A DNA stretch of 64,000 nt from Nannocystis pusilla (GTDB lineage Bacteria; Myxococcota_A; Polyangia; Nannocystales; Nannocystaceae). The notes under the pieces were generated by a model, which did not search any database, had not been told where the DNA came from, and saw only the letters and a program-made list of their open reading frames with translations. Positions 7,157-16,288 of this stretch are shown here, piece after piece. Numbering within the stretch: the stretch's first letter is position 1; every line of letters starts with the position of its first letter. A program made the translations under genes and the position numbers. The stretch covers positions 62,001 through 126,000 of the forward strand of contig NZ_JAIRAU010000032.1 in the NCBI RefSeq assembly GCF_020073745.1, written 5' to 3'.

Positions 7157-8590
7157 TCAGAACGCGTGCTCGTTGATGAAGTAGATGCCGAAGCTCTCGC
7201 GCGAGAAGCCGGCGTCGAGGCGGAGCACGGCGAAGCGGTCCCAGATCACCTGCAGGCCTGTCCCGCCGGACACGTGCCAGTGCTTGGGCAGGTCCTGCAT
7301 GCGGTCGGCGACCACGCCGAGGTCGACGAAGCCCTTGAGGCCGATGCCGAGGGTGTGGCGGCGGACCTTGAGCTCGAGCGGCTCGAAGCGCAGCTCGAGG
7401 CTGCCGAAGGCCTTGAGGCGGCCGATGTAGCGCCGGCGCATCCAGCCGCGCCCGGCCGCGGCGCCGCCGAGGCCGTCGGTGGGGAGGAGGCCGCCGAATT
7501 CGCCGAGCGGGACCAGCGGGGCGTCGCCCCACAGCGCGTCGAAGCTGAGGCGGTGGGCCAGCACCAGCTTGTCGACGCCGAGGGTCCAGTAGGTGCGGAA
7601 GTTGGCGGAGAAGCGGCCCCACGCGTCGGTCGAGCCGGTCCACGGGCCGGCGTTGTCGACGATGACGTCGAACAGGCTGCCCTTGCCGGGGCTCCACTCG
7701 TTGTCGCGGCGGTCCCAGGTGAGGCCGAGGCGGATCAGGCCGCGGCGGGCGTCGAGGTCGGCGGCGGGGTGCTCGGCCAGCAGCAGCGAGTTGTCGTACG
7801 GCTTGACCCTGTCGACGTAGTAGGCGAGCCCGACGTACGAGCGGAGCAGCCCCGGCGGCTTGTCGCCGAGGGCGGGCAGGCGCCACAGCGGGTGCTGGTA
7901 GGTCAGCGCGCCGCCGACGGTGTTGAGGTGCGTCTGGTAGTAGCGGGCCTGGAGGTCGATGCCCTCGAGGTTGTTGTTGTTGCCGATCCCGAAGTACGGG
8001 AACACGGGGTCGACGTAGCCGAGCACGCCGAACTCGAACACCTCCTCGCGGCGCAGGAGGTCGCGCAGGCGGATGAAGAAGCTGTGGTCCTGGACCTTCT
8101 TCAGCGACACCCGCGACTCGAAGATCATGTAGATCCGGTTGGGGTCGCCCTCCTTGCGGCGGTAGGCGTACGAGATGTTGGCCCCGAGCATCAGGCCGAC
8201 GCCCGGCTGGGCGCGCACGCTCGGCAGCGGCAGCACGCGGTGCGGACTCTGACCCTTGCGGACCTGGTACTGACTCGGCGTCGGCGACAGCGGGTGGGTC
8301 AGCCAGCCCCAGCGCACGCGCTCGCGCGGGGGCAGCGTCGGGGCCGGTCCGGCCGGGTTGATCGCGCCGGCGGGCACCGAACCCTCGGGCACGGCGGCGG
8401 CCGGCAACGCGGCCTTCGGCACCGTCGTCGGCTCGGGCGCGCCGCCGGCCGCGGCGTCCTCGCGGAGCGTGCCGGTCGAGGGCTCGGACTCGCTGTCCTT
8501 CGGGACAGGTTCCTGCGCCGACGTCGAGGCCGAGCTGCGCGCCGCGAGGCACGTGAGGGCGAGCAGGGCGGTGGCGAGGGGGGTCACCAC
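7157..8590 (-). CDS. Omp85/BamA-superfamily outer-membrane beta-barrel protein
   Basis: About 477 residues from the GTG at 8590 (or 8587). The frame is open to 9013, but that extension runs antisense into the ceramidase gene and has no sensible signal. From 8590 the product starts with a signal peptide (LVVTPLATALLALTCLAA) and a Ser/Pro/Glu-rich linker. The remaining 350 residues form alternating amphipathic strands with D15/Omp85-like features: long Gly/Tyr-rich strands, a TWDRRDNEWSPGKG turn and a final strand pattern VIWDRFAVLRLDAGFSRES. It ends in Phe, as expected for Bam-inserted barrels. It has no obvious POTRA repeats, so it resembles barrel-only surface antigens. The start codon is uncertain. 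Confidence 0.72.
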   Translation of the reverse strand: MVTPLATALLALTCLAARSSASTSAQEPVPKDSESEPSTGTLREDAAAGGAPEPTTVPKAALPAAAVPEGSVPAGAINPAGPAPTLPPRERVRWGWLTHPLSPTPSQYQVRKGQSPHRVLPLPSVRAQPGVGLMLGANISYAYRRKEGDPNRIYMIFESRVSLKKVQDHSFFIRLRDLLRREEVFEFGVLGYVDPVFPYFGIGNNNNLEGIDLQARYYQTHLNTVGGALTYQHPLWRLPALGDKPPGLLRSYVGLAYYVDRVKPYDNSLLLAEHPAADLDARRGLIRLGLTWDRRDNEWSPGKGSLFDVIVDNAGPWTGSTDAWGRFSANFRTYWTLGVDKLVLAHRLSFDALWGDAPLVPLGEFGGLLPTDGLGGAAAGRGWMRRRYIGRLKAFGSLELRFEPLELKVRRHTLGIGLKGFVDLGVVADRMQDLPKHWHVSGGTGLQVIWDRFAVLRLDAGFSRESFGIYFINEHAF

Positions 8591-8796
8591 GAGGGCGCGA
8601 GGATGCGAGGAAGGGAAGCCAGGGACAGGGAGCGCGGCCGGATCCGGGGCCGGAGCCGGGGCGAGTTGCGAGGCTAGCAAAGGCAGGCGCGGCCCGCTTC
8701 GGCGAACCGGCGGCGACCGGCAGGTCGTGCGGTAGGCCCGTGAGGTCGCCTGCACGTCCGCTCCGTGGGCGCGGATCCGGGGCGAATACGCGGCGG

Positions 8797-8802
8797 TATA
8801 GT
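8797..8802 (+). promoter_or_regulatory. -10 box of the ceramidase gene (leaderless)
   Basis: TATAGT only 5 nt before the ATG at 8808. If it is the -10, RNA starts at the start codon, or at one of the in-frame ATGs at 8811 and 8814. Confidence 0.55.
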
Positions 8803-8807
8803 CGGCG

Positions 8808-11273
8808 ATGATGATGAAGCAGCAGCTTTCGTGGGTGCGGGCGCTCGCGGCCCTCGCGCTGGTGGGATGTCCGGACCCGACCGCCGAGACTTCGGCCTCG
8901 GACGCGTCGACGACGTCGGACCCGAACACCGGCACGGCGTCGACCACGGAGGCGCCGACCACGGAGGTCACGCCGACGACGACCTCGTCGGGCGGGACCA
9001 CCGCGAACACCACGGAAGAGATCGATCCGCTGCCGCAGGGGCCGATCCAGGCCGGCGTGGCGGTCGGCTACCTGACGGGCCCGGTGGGCGCGTCGATGGC
9101 CGGGTACGGCGGGCGCACCGTCACCAACGATACGCCGTGGAATCAATTCCTGAACGGCGCCTCCGGCTTCTACGGGATGGGCACGATCAAGGCGATGGTC
9201 ATCGAGGTCGGCGGCGAGCGCCTCGTGGTGATGAAGATGCCGACGATGAGCTCGGAGCACTCGCTCACCGAGGGGACGATCGAGAAGCTCAAGTCCGAGC
9301 ACGGGATCGACATCACCGGGCGGCTCATCACCGCGGCGACGCACTCGCACCACAACCTCGCGCGCTACTGGCGGCTGCCGGGTCCGCTCGGGTTCGTCGG
9401 CTGCGACTCGCCCGACGAGGAGCTCATCGACCGCATGACGACGGCGATGGCGAGCGTGATCGCGGCGGCTGTCGCCGACCTCGGGCCGGCGCAGTGGGGC
9501 GTGGCCTGGCAGGACGACTGGGACGCCGGCGACGAGGTGTACCGCGACCGCCGCGGCGAGAACGACCCGACCTACGGCAAGGACGGCCGCCTGACGCTGC
9601 TGGCGGTGCGCCGCCCCGACGGCACGCCGATGGCGACGGTGATCAACTTCGGCATGCACGGCACGGTGTTCGACTCGCCGAACGAGCTGTTCACCGAGGA
9701 CGCGGCGGGCGGGCTCGAGATGAAGTTCGAGGAGGCGTTCTTCGCCGCCAAGGGCCAGCCGATCTTCGGCATGTTCGCGCAGTCGGGCGGCGGCGACGCG
9801 TCGCCGGCGGGCGACGGCCAGGGCCACCCGGAGCCGGCCCGCATCGAGCGGATCGGCCACGCGGCGGCGCCGAAGATCATCGACCTCTACGACGCGATCG
9901 AGTGGCGCGACGAGGCGACGCTCGGGGTCCGCTCGCGCCGCATCGACCTGACGTACAGCGGGATCGGCTACGACGACTACCCCGAGTTCCAGAACTCGCA
10001 GGGCGGGCCGTACCTGTGGGGCGGCTGGCAGTGCAAGGGCGACGCGGCCGACGTCGACGACAACAACCCCGCCACCAGCATGGAGGGCAAGCCGAAGAAC
10101 TGCATGCCGCTGGGGACGCTGCTCGAGTCGCTCGGCGAGTCGCTCCCGAACGGCGAGGTCCACCAGACCTACTTGACCGTGGCCCGCCTCGACGACTTCT
10201 ACATGCTGACCCTGCCCGGGGAGCCGACCGCCTCGGTCATTCAATACGCGCGGGCCGGCTACGAGGAGCGCGCGGTCGACGGCATGGTGTTCGGCTACTC
10301 GCAGGATCACCTGCTGTACCTGACGCAGCCCGACGACTGGCTGCAGGGCGGCTACGAGTCGGAGATGAGCCTGTGGGGGCCGCTGCTCGCCAAGTACCTG
10401 GTCGACGGGCAGCTGGCGGTGATCGAGTCGCTGATCGCGGGCGACGGCTCGCCGGTGTGGTCGGAGGACTCGCCGGCGCTGTCGGTCGGCAAGTCGTGGG
10501 AGCCGCGCGCGCTCGAGAAGAGCGTCGACGCGCCGGGGGTGACGAGCCAGCCGCCGCCGGCGATCGGCCGCGGCGAGACGCTGCGCGTGGCCTGGGACGG
10601 CGGCGACCCGTCGCTCGGCGAGCCGCGCGTCGTCGTGCAGGTCGACGACGGCGGCGGCTTCGTCGACGTGCCGTCGCCGAGCGGCTGGGCCGGGGCCGTG
10701 CTCGACAACAGCCGCTACCACATGCTCACCCACTACGCGCCGGTGCCGGAGCCCAACGGCAAGCTGCTGGCCGAGCGCCAGCAGAAGTGGTACGTCGACT
10801 GGCAGGTCCCGGCGGACATGCCCGCAGGGACATATCGCCTGCGGATCACCGGCAGCGCCCACGACGGCGCCGCGACCGAGGCGTACGCGCTCGCGACCGA
10901 GGCGTTCGAGGTCGGGTTCGCGGCCGAGCACGAGCTGACGGCCGTGCTCGACGGCGGCGAGCTGACGCTCGACGTGGTCCGCCCGCCGCCGGCCTACGAC
11001 CTGGTGGAGACGTGGCCGATCGCGGGCTTCCGCCTGCTCGATCCCGAGGTCGCGGCCGCCGACCCGGTCCACGTGCGCGTGCCGCTGACGCTGTCGTTCG
11101 TCGCCAACGGTCAGCCGGTCGGCGACACCTACGAGGTGCCGTACGTGTCCGGGGCCGGCCACGTGTTCGACTTCGCGGCCACGGGGCTCGACGCGACGGG
11201 GCTGTCGGCGCGCGTGCATCTGCAGGCGGACGTCGTCCCGGCGTTCCTCGAGGTCGAGATCGTCGCGCCCTGA
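8808..11273 (+). CDS. neutral/alkaline ceramidase-like lipoprotein
   Basis: 821 residues. The signal has a lipobox (LALVGC, Cys21), and a Thr/Ser-rich linker (about 22-72) would lift the enzyme off the membrane. The body matches the neutral ceramidase family: VGYLTGPVGASMAGYGGR at its start, a metal-binding ATHSHHN near residue 180, VINFGMHGT near 280, and FAQSGGGDAS near 325, where the family has its catalytic-serine segment (N-x-GD-x-SPN in animals). A C-terminal Ig-like region (from about 590) also fits the family. Such enzymes hydrolyse the N-acyl bond of ceramide. The catalytic segment is shifted from the usual form, so substrate is uncertain. The gene is divergent from the Omp85-like gene. 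Confidence 0.75.
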   Translation: MMMKQQLSWVRALAALALVGCPDPTAETSASDASTTSDPNTGTASTTEAPTTEVTPTTTSSGGTTANTTEEIDPLPQGPIQAGVAVGYLTGPVGASMAGYGGRTVTNDTPWNQFLNGASGFYGMGTIKAMVIEVGGERLVVMKMPTMSSEHSLTEGTIEKLKSEHGIDITGRLITAATHSHHNLARYWRLPGPLGFVGCDSPDEELIDRMTTAMASVIAAAVADLGPAQWGVAWQDDWDAGDEVYRDRRGENDPTYGKDGRLTLLAVRRPDGTPMATVINFGMHGTVFDSPNELFTEDAAGGLEMKFEEAFFAAKGQPIFGMFAQSGGGDASPAGDGQGHPEPARIERIGHAAAPKIIDLYDAIEWRDEATLGVRSRRIDLTYSGIGYDDYPEFQNSQGGPYLWGGWQCKGDAADVDDNNPATSMEGKPKNCMPLGTLLESLGESLPNGEVHQTYLTVARLDDFYMLTLPGEPTASVIQYARAGYEERAVDGMVFGYSQDHLLYLTQPDDWLQGGYESEMSLWGPLLAKYLVDGQLAVIESLIAGDGSPVWSEDSPALSVGKSWEPRALEKSVDAPGVTSQPPPAIGRGETLRVAWDGGDPSLGEPRVVVQVDDGGGFVDVPSPSGWAGAVLDNSRYHMLTHYAPVPEPNGKLLAERQQKWYVDWQVPADMPAGTYRLRITGSAHDGAATEAYALATEAFEVGFAAEHELTAVLDGGELTLDVVRPPPAYDLVETWPIAGFRLLDPEVAAADPVHVRVPLTLSFVANGQPVGDTYEVPYVSGAGHVFDFAATGLDATGLSARVHLQADVVPAFLEVEIVAP

Positions 11274-11354
11274 GCTGCCCGTCGAACGCCGTTCGCGCGC
11301 GGGCGGCCGCCGGGCTTTGGACGCAGCGGCGGCGATCCGCTATGCCCGGCGGAC

Positions 11355-12461
11355 ATGCGACGCGTGTGGTGCACGGCGGCGGCGCTGGCCGCGGGTTGCC
11401 TGAAGCCCAATCCCGGCTTCGATGGGGCGGAGGGCGACAGCGGGGGGACGGGCGCGAGCACGGGCGCGACCACGACCGCGGTCCCGGCGACGACGACGAC
11501 GACCTCGCCGACGACGGGCGGCGCGACGACCGAGGCCGACACCTCGACGGCGACGTCGCTGCCGGTCTCGACGACGGGTGTTCCTCCGGACATGTCCTCG
11601 GGGACAACCGACGGCACCGCCGGCGAGCCGGCGAATTGCTGGGACCTCGGCCTCGACGCATGGACGGTGGAGGCGCTGCCGCTCGATCCGCCGGGCGCCT
11701 CGCCGATGCTGTCGCCGGACGCGAAGGTGCTGCACTGGCGGGCGCTGCTCGACAACGAGTGGCACGTGATCCGGGCGGCGCGCGACGACGTGACGCTGCC
11801 GTTCCCGCCCGGGACCTCGACCTGGCCGGCGAGCGACTTCGCGGCCGACTACCCGGCGTTCGTGGCCGGCACGCAGGAGCTGTTCTTCGCCGGGCTCGGC
11901 GACATCTACGTGATGCCGCGCGACGGCGACGTGTGGGGCGTGCCGACGGTGGCCGGCGGCGTGCAGGCGTTCGGCGGGGCGCAGGAGACTCACCCGAACC
12001 CGACGGCCGACGGCGCGACGCTGCTGTTCCAGCGCGACGACGGCCCGGGGTTCGGCCAGTTCAACGTCGGCTACAACTTCTACCAGGTGTCCCGCGATCC
12101 CGAGGTGCACGCGGCGTTCCCCGACGTCGCGCCGGTGAAGGTGACGCCGATCGATCCGGGCTTCGGCATCGCCGCCTGTCCGGCCCTGGCGCCGGACGGG
12201 CTGCGGCTGTTCTTCGGCGGCTTCGACAGCCCCGGCGGGGGCCTCGGCGATCCGAACGACGGCCGCGCGGGCGTGTGGTTCGGCGAGCGCGACAGCGTCG
12301 GCGCCGGCTCCTGGACCGGCCTGACCCGCAGCGAGCAGCTGCGCGAGCCGGGCTTCGTCACTTGCCCGGTGGCGGTCAGCGCCGACGGCTGCCAGCTGAC
12401 GCTGGCGCTGTTCACCTTCGGCCCGGGCCCGTACGAGACGCGGCTGGCCCGGCGCGGCTGA
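11355..12461 (+). CDS. lipoprotein with PD40/WD40-like repeats
   Basis: 368 residues. A short signal with lipobox ALAAGC is followed by a Thr/Ser/Gly-rich linker (about 25-92) and a domain of about 270 residues with repeated SPDAKVLHW, TADGATLLF, APDGLRLFF and SADGCQLTL segments. These are the classic PD40 (TolB-like) strand motifs, so a small propeller is likely. The Thr-rich linker and size match other surface lipoproteins here. It has its own -10-like box (TATGCC, 8 nt upstream of the ATG). One CATGTC-N8-CAACCG pair lies in the linker. Function unknown. Confidence 0.7.
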   Translation: MRRVWCTAAALAAGCLKPNPGFDGAEGDSGGTGASTGATTTAVPATTTTTSPTTGGATTEADTSTATSLPVSTTGVPPDMSSGTTDGTAGEPANCWDLGLDAWTVEALPLDPPGASPMLSPDAKVLHWRALLDNEWHVIRAARDDVTLPFPPGTSTWPASDFAADYPAFVAGTQELFFAGLGDIYVMPRDGDVWGVPTVAGGVQAFGGAQETHPNPTADGATLLFQRDDGPGFGQFNVGYNFYQVSRDPEVHAAFPDVAPVKVTPIDPGFGIAACPALAPDGLRLFFGGFDSPGGGLGDPNDGRAGVWFGERDSVGAGSWTGLTRSEQLREPGFVTCPVAVSADGCQLTLALFTFGPGPYETRLARRG

Positions 12462-12599
12462 ACGGCCGAGCGCGGTCGCGGCAGCGCCCGCCGTGGCGGG
12501 CCGTGCTGTGAACGACCACGGCGTCGTGCCGGCGCTCGAGGTGAGGCCGGTCGACGGGGCCGGGGCGCGTACGCCACGCGATCGAGATGGCTGTGGGGA

Positions 12600-12661
12600 C
12601 ATGTCGAATCAGACATGCTCCATGAGCCATGTCCCGATGGGCATGCTCTAGCGGCCAGGTC
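12600..12661. repeat. 14-nt-period array D (5 units)
   Basis: Hexamers at 12600 (CATGTC), 12614 (CATGCT), 12628 (CATGTC), 12642 (CATGCT) and 12656 (CAGGTC). The last unit runs into the stop codon of the convergent oxidoreductase gene. Confidence 0.85.
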
Positions 12662-14132
12662 AGCGGCGCCAGCGCGGCGCGACTAGGCGGCGCCGGCCGT
12701 CGTGCGAGCGGGCGATGCCGGGCTCGTCGAGCTCGACGCGGTCCCACAGCTGGCAGGTGACCTGCTTGTGCTGGGTGTCGAGCGCCTCGCAGTAGTTGGT
12801 GAACTTGCAGCGGCGGACCTCGTCGCCGCGGCCGAGGCGGATCTTGGCGAACCAGTCGGGGTCGGCCAGGCTCTGGCGGGCGGCGGCGACGATGTCGGCG
12901 TGGCCGGCGGCCAGGATCGCCTCGGCCTGGTCGAAGCTGTGGATCCCGCCGGCGGCGACCACCGGCGTGGCGCGGCCGTCGTCGCGGATGCCGGCCCGGA
13001 TCGCGGCCGCCAGCGCGACGTTGCGGCCGAACGGGCCGCGCGCGTCGCTGTGGACGGTGGGCATGCACTCGTAGCCGCTCGGGCCGGTGTACGGGTAGAC
13101 GGCCTCGCCGACCTTCGGCTGGTGAGCGTCGTCGAACTTGCCGCCCTTCGAGACGCTGACGAAGTCGATGCCGGCGGCCGCGAAGGCGCGGGCGAACTGC
13201 ACGGCGTCGGCGAGGTCGCTGCCGCCGGCGATGACCTCGTCGCCGAGCATGCGGCAGCCGACGACGGTGCCGGCGCCGAGGCGCGCGCGCACGGCCGCGA
13301 GCACCTCGAGCGGCAGGCGGGCCCGGCCCTCGAGGCTGCCGCCGTAGCCGTCGGCGCGCGTGTTGGTGCGCGAGAGGAAGCTGGCCATGGTGTAGGCGTG
13401 GGCGTAGTGCAGCTCGACGCCGTCGAACCCGGCCGCCTCGGCGCGCGCGGCGGCGGCGGCGAACAGCTCCGGCAGGACGCGCGGCAGGTCGCGCACGTGC
13501 GGCAGGTCGACGTCGGTGACGAGCTCGCGGTAGCCGTAGTCGAGCTCGCGCCGCTCCCTGTCCGTGAGGACCTGCTCCAAAAGACCTGGCTCGGCGGACA
13601 GGAGCCGGTCGCGCAGCGCGGGCTCGGGCGCGCTCAGCCAGCGCTCGTCGTGCAGCGCGTCGGCGAGGCGGCGGCGGTGGCCGGCGTCGACGCGCAAGAA
13701 GCGGGCGAAGAACTTGTCGGGCGGGGGGCGGCGCTTGACGGCGAGGAAGTCGATCAGCTGGACGAACAGGCGCGTGCGGCCGCCGCTGGCCGCGCGCACG
13801 GCGGCCGCCAGCTCGGCGAGGCCGGGGACGAAGCGGTCGTCGCCGATCCGCAGGAGCGGGCCGCTCGGGACGTCGCGGATCCCCGTGGCCTCGACCACCA
13901 GCGCGCCCGGCTCACCGGCGGCGAAGCGCTCGTACCAGGCGATCACGTCGGGCGTGACGAGGCCGTCGTCGGAGGCCCGCCACGGGACCATGGCGGGCAC
14001 CCAGGTGCGCGCGTGCAGGCGAGTCGGGCCGACGTCGATCGGCGAGAACCAGCGGCTCGCGGCCGCCTCCTCGGCGCTCGGCCAGCGCGCGGGCGGGATC
14101 GCGTGGCGGATCTTGTCGGGCGGGGTCCACAT
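12660..14132 (-). CDS. Old Yellow Enzyme family NADH:flavin oxidoreductase
   Basis: 490 residues from the ATG at 14132. FMN-dependent TIM-barrel enzyme of the OYE/NADH oxidase family. The key stretch is GFDGVELHYAHAYTMASFLS followed by NTRADGYGGSLEGRARL (conserved GVE-H-AHGYL and R-DxYGGS motifs), then VAAGGIHSFDQAEAIL for the phosphate-binding part and a Cys-containing C-terminus (RRCKFTNYCEALD). It is longer than typical OYEs because of an insert (about 165-215) that contains four in-phase 14-nt repeat units at DNA level (13557-13604). The frame extends further upstream, but ATG 14132 has TACAGT 9 nt before it. Substrate unknown. Confidence 0.85.
   Translation of the reverse strand: MWTPPDKIRHAIPPARWPSAEEAAASRWFSPIDVGPTRLHARTWVPAMVPWRASDDGLVTPDVIAWYERFAAGEPGALVVEATGIRDVPSGPLLRIGDDRFVPGLAELAAAVRAASGGRTRLFVQLIDFLAVKRRPPPDKFFARFLRVDAGHRRRLADALHDERWLSAPEPALRDRLLSAEPGLLEQVLTDRERRELDYGYRELVTDVDLPHVRDLPRVLPELFAAAAARAEAAGFDGVELHYAHAYTMASFLSRTNTRADGYGGSLEGRARLPLEVLAAVRARLGAGTVVGCRMLGDEVIAGGSDLADAVQFARAFAAAGIDFVSVSKGGKFDDAHQPKVGEAVYPYTGPSGYECMPTVHSDARGPFGRNVALAAAIRAGIRDDGRATPVVAAGGIHSFDQAEAILAAGHADIVAAARQSLADPDWFAKIRLGRGDEVRRCKFTNYCEALDTQHKQVTCQLWDRVELDEPGIARSHDGRRRLVAPRWRR
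13557..13604. repeat. 14-nt-period units inside the oxidoreductase reading frame (4 units)
   Basis: CCTGTC at 13557, CCTGCT at 13571, CCTGGC at 13585 and CAGGAG at 13599 keep the exact 14-nt spacing although they are translated. They fall in the insert that makes this enzyme longer than its family. Confidence 0.6.
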
Positions 14133-14141
14133 GGCGAGCGC

Positions 14142-14147
14142 ACTGTA
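14142..14147 (-). promoter_or_regulatory. -10 box of the OYE gene (leaderless)
   Basis: TACAGT on the minus strand, 9 nt before the ATG at 14132. Confidence 0.45.
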
Positions 14148-14286
14148 CCAGCGCGCACGACCCGCCGCGGGGACGCAGGGCCAGGTGGCCGCGAAGCAGG
14201 CCCGCAACACGCGCGAGCGGACGAGCCGGGATCCGCGAGCTCGTCGGGGCGCTCGACCTGCATCCAGCCGTCGTCGGCGACCGGGC

Positions 14287-14952
14287 TCAGAAGGTCGTGC
14301 CCAGGTGGAAGCCGACGATCATCTGGTGGACGCTGGCCTGATCGTTGTCGTCCTTCTTCAGGCAGAGCTTGCTGCCGCCCTCCGCGGTGCAGACCTCGCG
14401 GTGGAAGTTCCAGATGAAGTCGACCTTGGCGCCGAGGAAGACGCGACGGGTGACGAAGAAGTCGATCGACGGCGCGGTCTTGAGGGCGAAGCCCTGCGAG
14501 TACTGGCGGTCGTAGCCGAGGACGCCGCCGCGGGCGTTGAACACCTGGCGCGAGAAGCCGGGCCCGATCTCGAGGCCGAGGTCGATGCGCCAGAGCGGCA
14601 GGATCCCGCGGATGACCGCGAAGAAGCTGTTCTGGTACGAGGCCCGGTAGGCGTCGCTGTTGGCCGTCTGGTAGTCGGCGTTGAAGAAGCCGACGTTGTA
14701 GGCGGCGCCGATCATGAGGGCGCGGATCGGGCGAAAGCCGAGGGTGAAGCCCATGCCGAACGAGGGCATGGTCCGGCCCACGAGCTCGTCGGTCGACTTG
14801 CAGCCGGCCCGGCTCGGGATGCACAGCGAACCGCCGAGCATCATCTCGGCTTGACCGCCGCGTCGCTTGACGTCCGCCGCCCGGGCGGCGGTGGCCACGC
14901 TGAGGGTGAGGGTGGCGGCGAGGGCGCAGAGGGCGAGGCGGGCGGGAGTCAT
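14287..14952 (-). CDS. outer-membrane beta-barrel protein, unknown function (paralogue 1)
   Basis: 221 residues from the ATG at 14952, which starts a clean signal peptide (LALCALAATLTLSVATAARA). The mature part is a series of short amphipathic strands rich in Gly, Phe and Tyr, ending in GFHLGTTF with a terminal Phe, the usual signature of an 8-10 strand barrel. A Cys pair (SLCIPSRAGC) lies just after the N-terminus and another near the C-terminus (EVCTAEGGSKLC). The next gene encodes a paralogue with the same layout and strand patterns (LWRIDLGLEIG versus VGRIDLGLEFG). Both lie on the minus strand as a likely tandem duplication. Function unknown. Confidence 0.7.
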   Translation of the reverse strand: MTPARLALCALAATLTLSVATAARAADVKRRGGQAEMMLGGSLCIPSRAGCKSTDELVGRTMPSFGMGFTLGFRPIRALMIGAAYNVGFFNADYQTANSDAYRASYQNSFFAVIRGILPLWRIDLGLEIGPGFSRQVFNARGGVLGYDRQYSQGFALKTAPSIDFFVTRRVFLGAKVDFIWNFHREVCTAEGGSKLCLKKDDNDQASVHQMIVGFHLGTTF

Positions 14953-15041
14953 GGGGGTGTTTTGAGAAACAGTCGCCGCCTGCGCAAGGCGACGAACGAA
15001 CGAGGGTGGTCGTGCGGGCCGAATTCGCGCCGCGCCGAGGT

Positions 15042-15689
15042 TCAGATCGTGACGCCGAACATCACGCCGAGGAGGGAATGGTGGCCGAAGAAAGGCGCCT
15101 CGACCGGAGCGGTGCAGCGGCCCGGACTGCACGCCGGGCCGCGGTGGACGTTGAAGGTCACGTCCCAGCGCAGGCCGAGGTAGATCCGGCGCGTGAGGTA
15201 GACGGCGACGAGCGGCGTGACCCGGGCCGCGAACCCGCGCGTGCCGAAGCGCTGGCCGCGGAATTCGTCGTGCACGTACGAGGCGACCTGCTGCGAGTAG
15301 CCGAGGCCGAACTCGAGCCCGAGATCGATGCGGCCGACGTCGACGCCGGTGCGCACGACCCCGAAGATCGCCTGATGGCGAGCGAGGCCGTAGAGCGGGC
15401 GGCCGCCGAGGATGTCGGTGTGCGTCGGCCGCAGCAGCCCGAACTCGTACGACAGACCGGCGAGCAGCCACGAGCGCGGGCGGTAGCCGATCGTCACGAC
15501 GCCGCCGGCGTGCGGCGCGGTCACCCCCTCGACGCGCTTGCACCGCGCCGCGCCGCCCGGCAGACAAAAGGACAGGCCGCCCGCGACATCGACCTGCAGG
15601 CCCCGGCGCCTGGGCTCGAGCTCCGCGCCGGCCTCGCTGGCCAGCAGGAACGCCAGGCAACCGACGAAGACTGCGGGAATTCGCGGCAT
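15042..15689 (-). CDS. outer-membrane beta-barrel protein, unknown function (paralogue 2)
   Basis: 215 residues from the ATG at 15689. A signal peptide (PAVFVGCLAFLLASEAGA) is followed by a barrel-like region ending in LLGVMFGVTI. It shares with its neighbour the early Cys pair (SFCLPGGAARC), the RIDLGLEFGLGYSQQV block and a late NVHRGPACSPGRC block, so the two are duplicates. A TTAACC box lies 6 nt before the ATG on the minus strand. It is divergent from purE, with only 58 nt between the two start codons. Function unknown. Confidence 0.7.
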   Translation of the reverse strand: MPRIPAVFVGCLAFLLASEAGAELEPRRRGLQVDVAGGLSFCLPGGAARCKRVEGVTAPHAGGVVTIGYRPRSWLLAGLSYEFGLLRPTHTDILGGRPLYGLARHQAIFGVVRTGVDVGRIDLGLEFGLGYSQQVASYVHDEFRGQRFGTRGFAARVTPLVAVYLTRRIYLGLRWDVTFNVHRGPACSPGRCTAPVEAPFFGHHSLLGVMFGVTI

Positions 15690-15735
15690 CCATGAGGTTA
15701 ACACGACTTTTTGTTGTCGCCGCGGACCAGATCTG

Positions 15736-15741
15736 GATAAT
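15736..15741 (+). promoter_or_regulatory. purE -10 box (leaderless)
   Basis: GATAAT, 6 nt before the purE ATG at 15748. No Shine-Dalgarno can fit. Confidence 0.5.
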
Positions 15742-15747
15742 CCGCGC

Positions 15748-16288
15748 ATGAGCGCAGGCCCGGACGGCACGGACACGACCGGCGAGCAAGCGAGCCCGCC
15801 AGCCGGCACGAACCCGCTGGTCGGTGTCATTATGGGCAGCCGCTCCGACTGGGAGACGATGCGCGAGGCGGCCGCGGTGCTGCGCCAGTTCGGCGTGCCG
15901 CACGAGTGTCGCGTGGTCTCGGCCCACCGCACGCCCGAGTGGCTGGCCGAGTACGCGCGCACGGCCGAGACGCGCGGGATCGAGGTGATCGTCGCCGGCG
16001 CGGGCGGGGCGGCCCACCTGCCCGGGATGGTGGCCGCGGAGACGCGCCTGCCGGTGTTCGGCGTGCCGGTCCAGACCTCGGCGCTCGGCGGGCTCGACTC
16101 GCTGCTGTCGATCGTCCAGATGCCGCGCGGCGTGCCGGTGGGCACGCTGGCGATCGGCCCCGCAGGCGCCTACAACGCGGCGCTGCAGGCGATCCGCGTG
16201 CTGGCGCTGGCCCGGCCGGCGCTGGCCCGGGCGCTGCGCGAGTTCCGGGACAAGCGCGCCGAAGACGTGCGCGGAGAGGTGCTGCCCG

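Noticed and set aside
8591..9013. N-terminal extension of the Omp85-like gene to 9013
   Set aside because: It would run antisense through the ceramidase start and its Thr-rich linker and lacks a signal peptide; the GTG at 8590 begins a proper one.
6831..11219. A 1462-codon minus-strand frame
   Set aside because: Arg/His/Asp-rich low-complexity translation typical of a shadow, covering genes on both strands.
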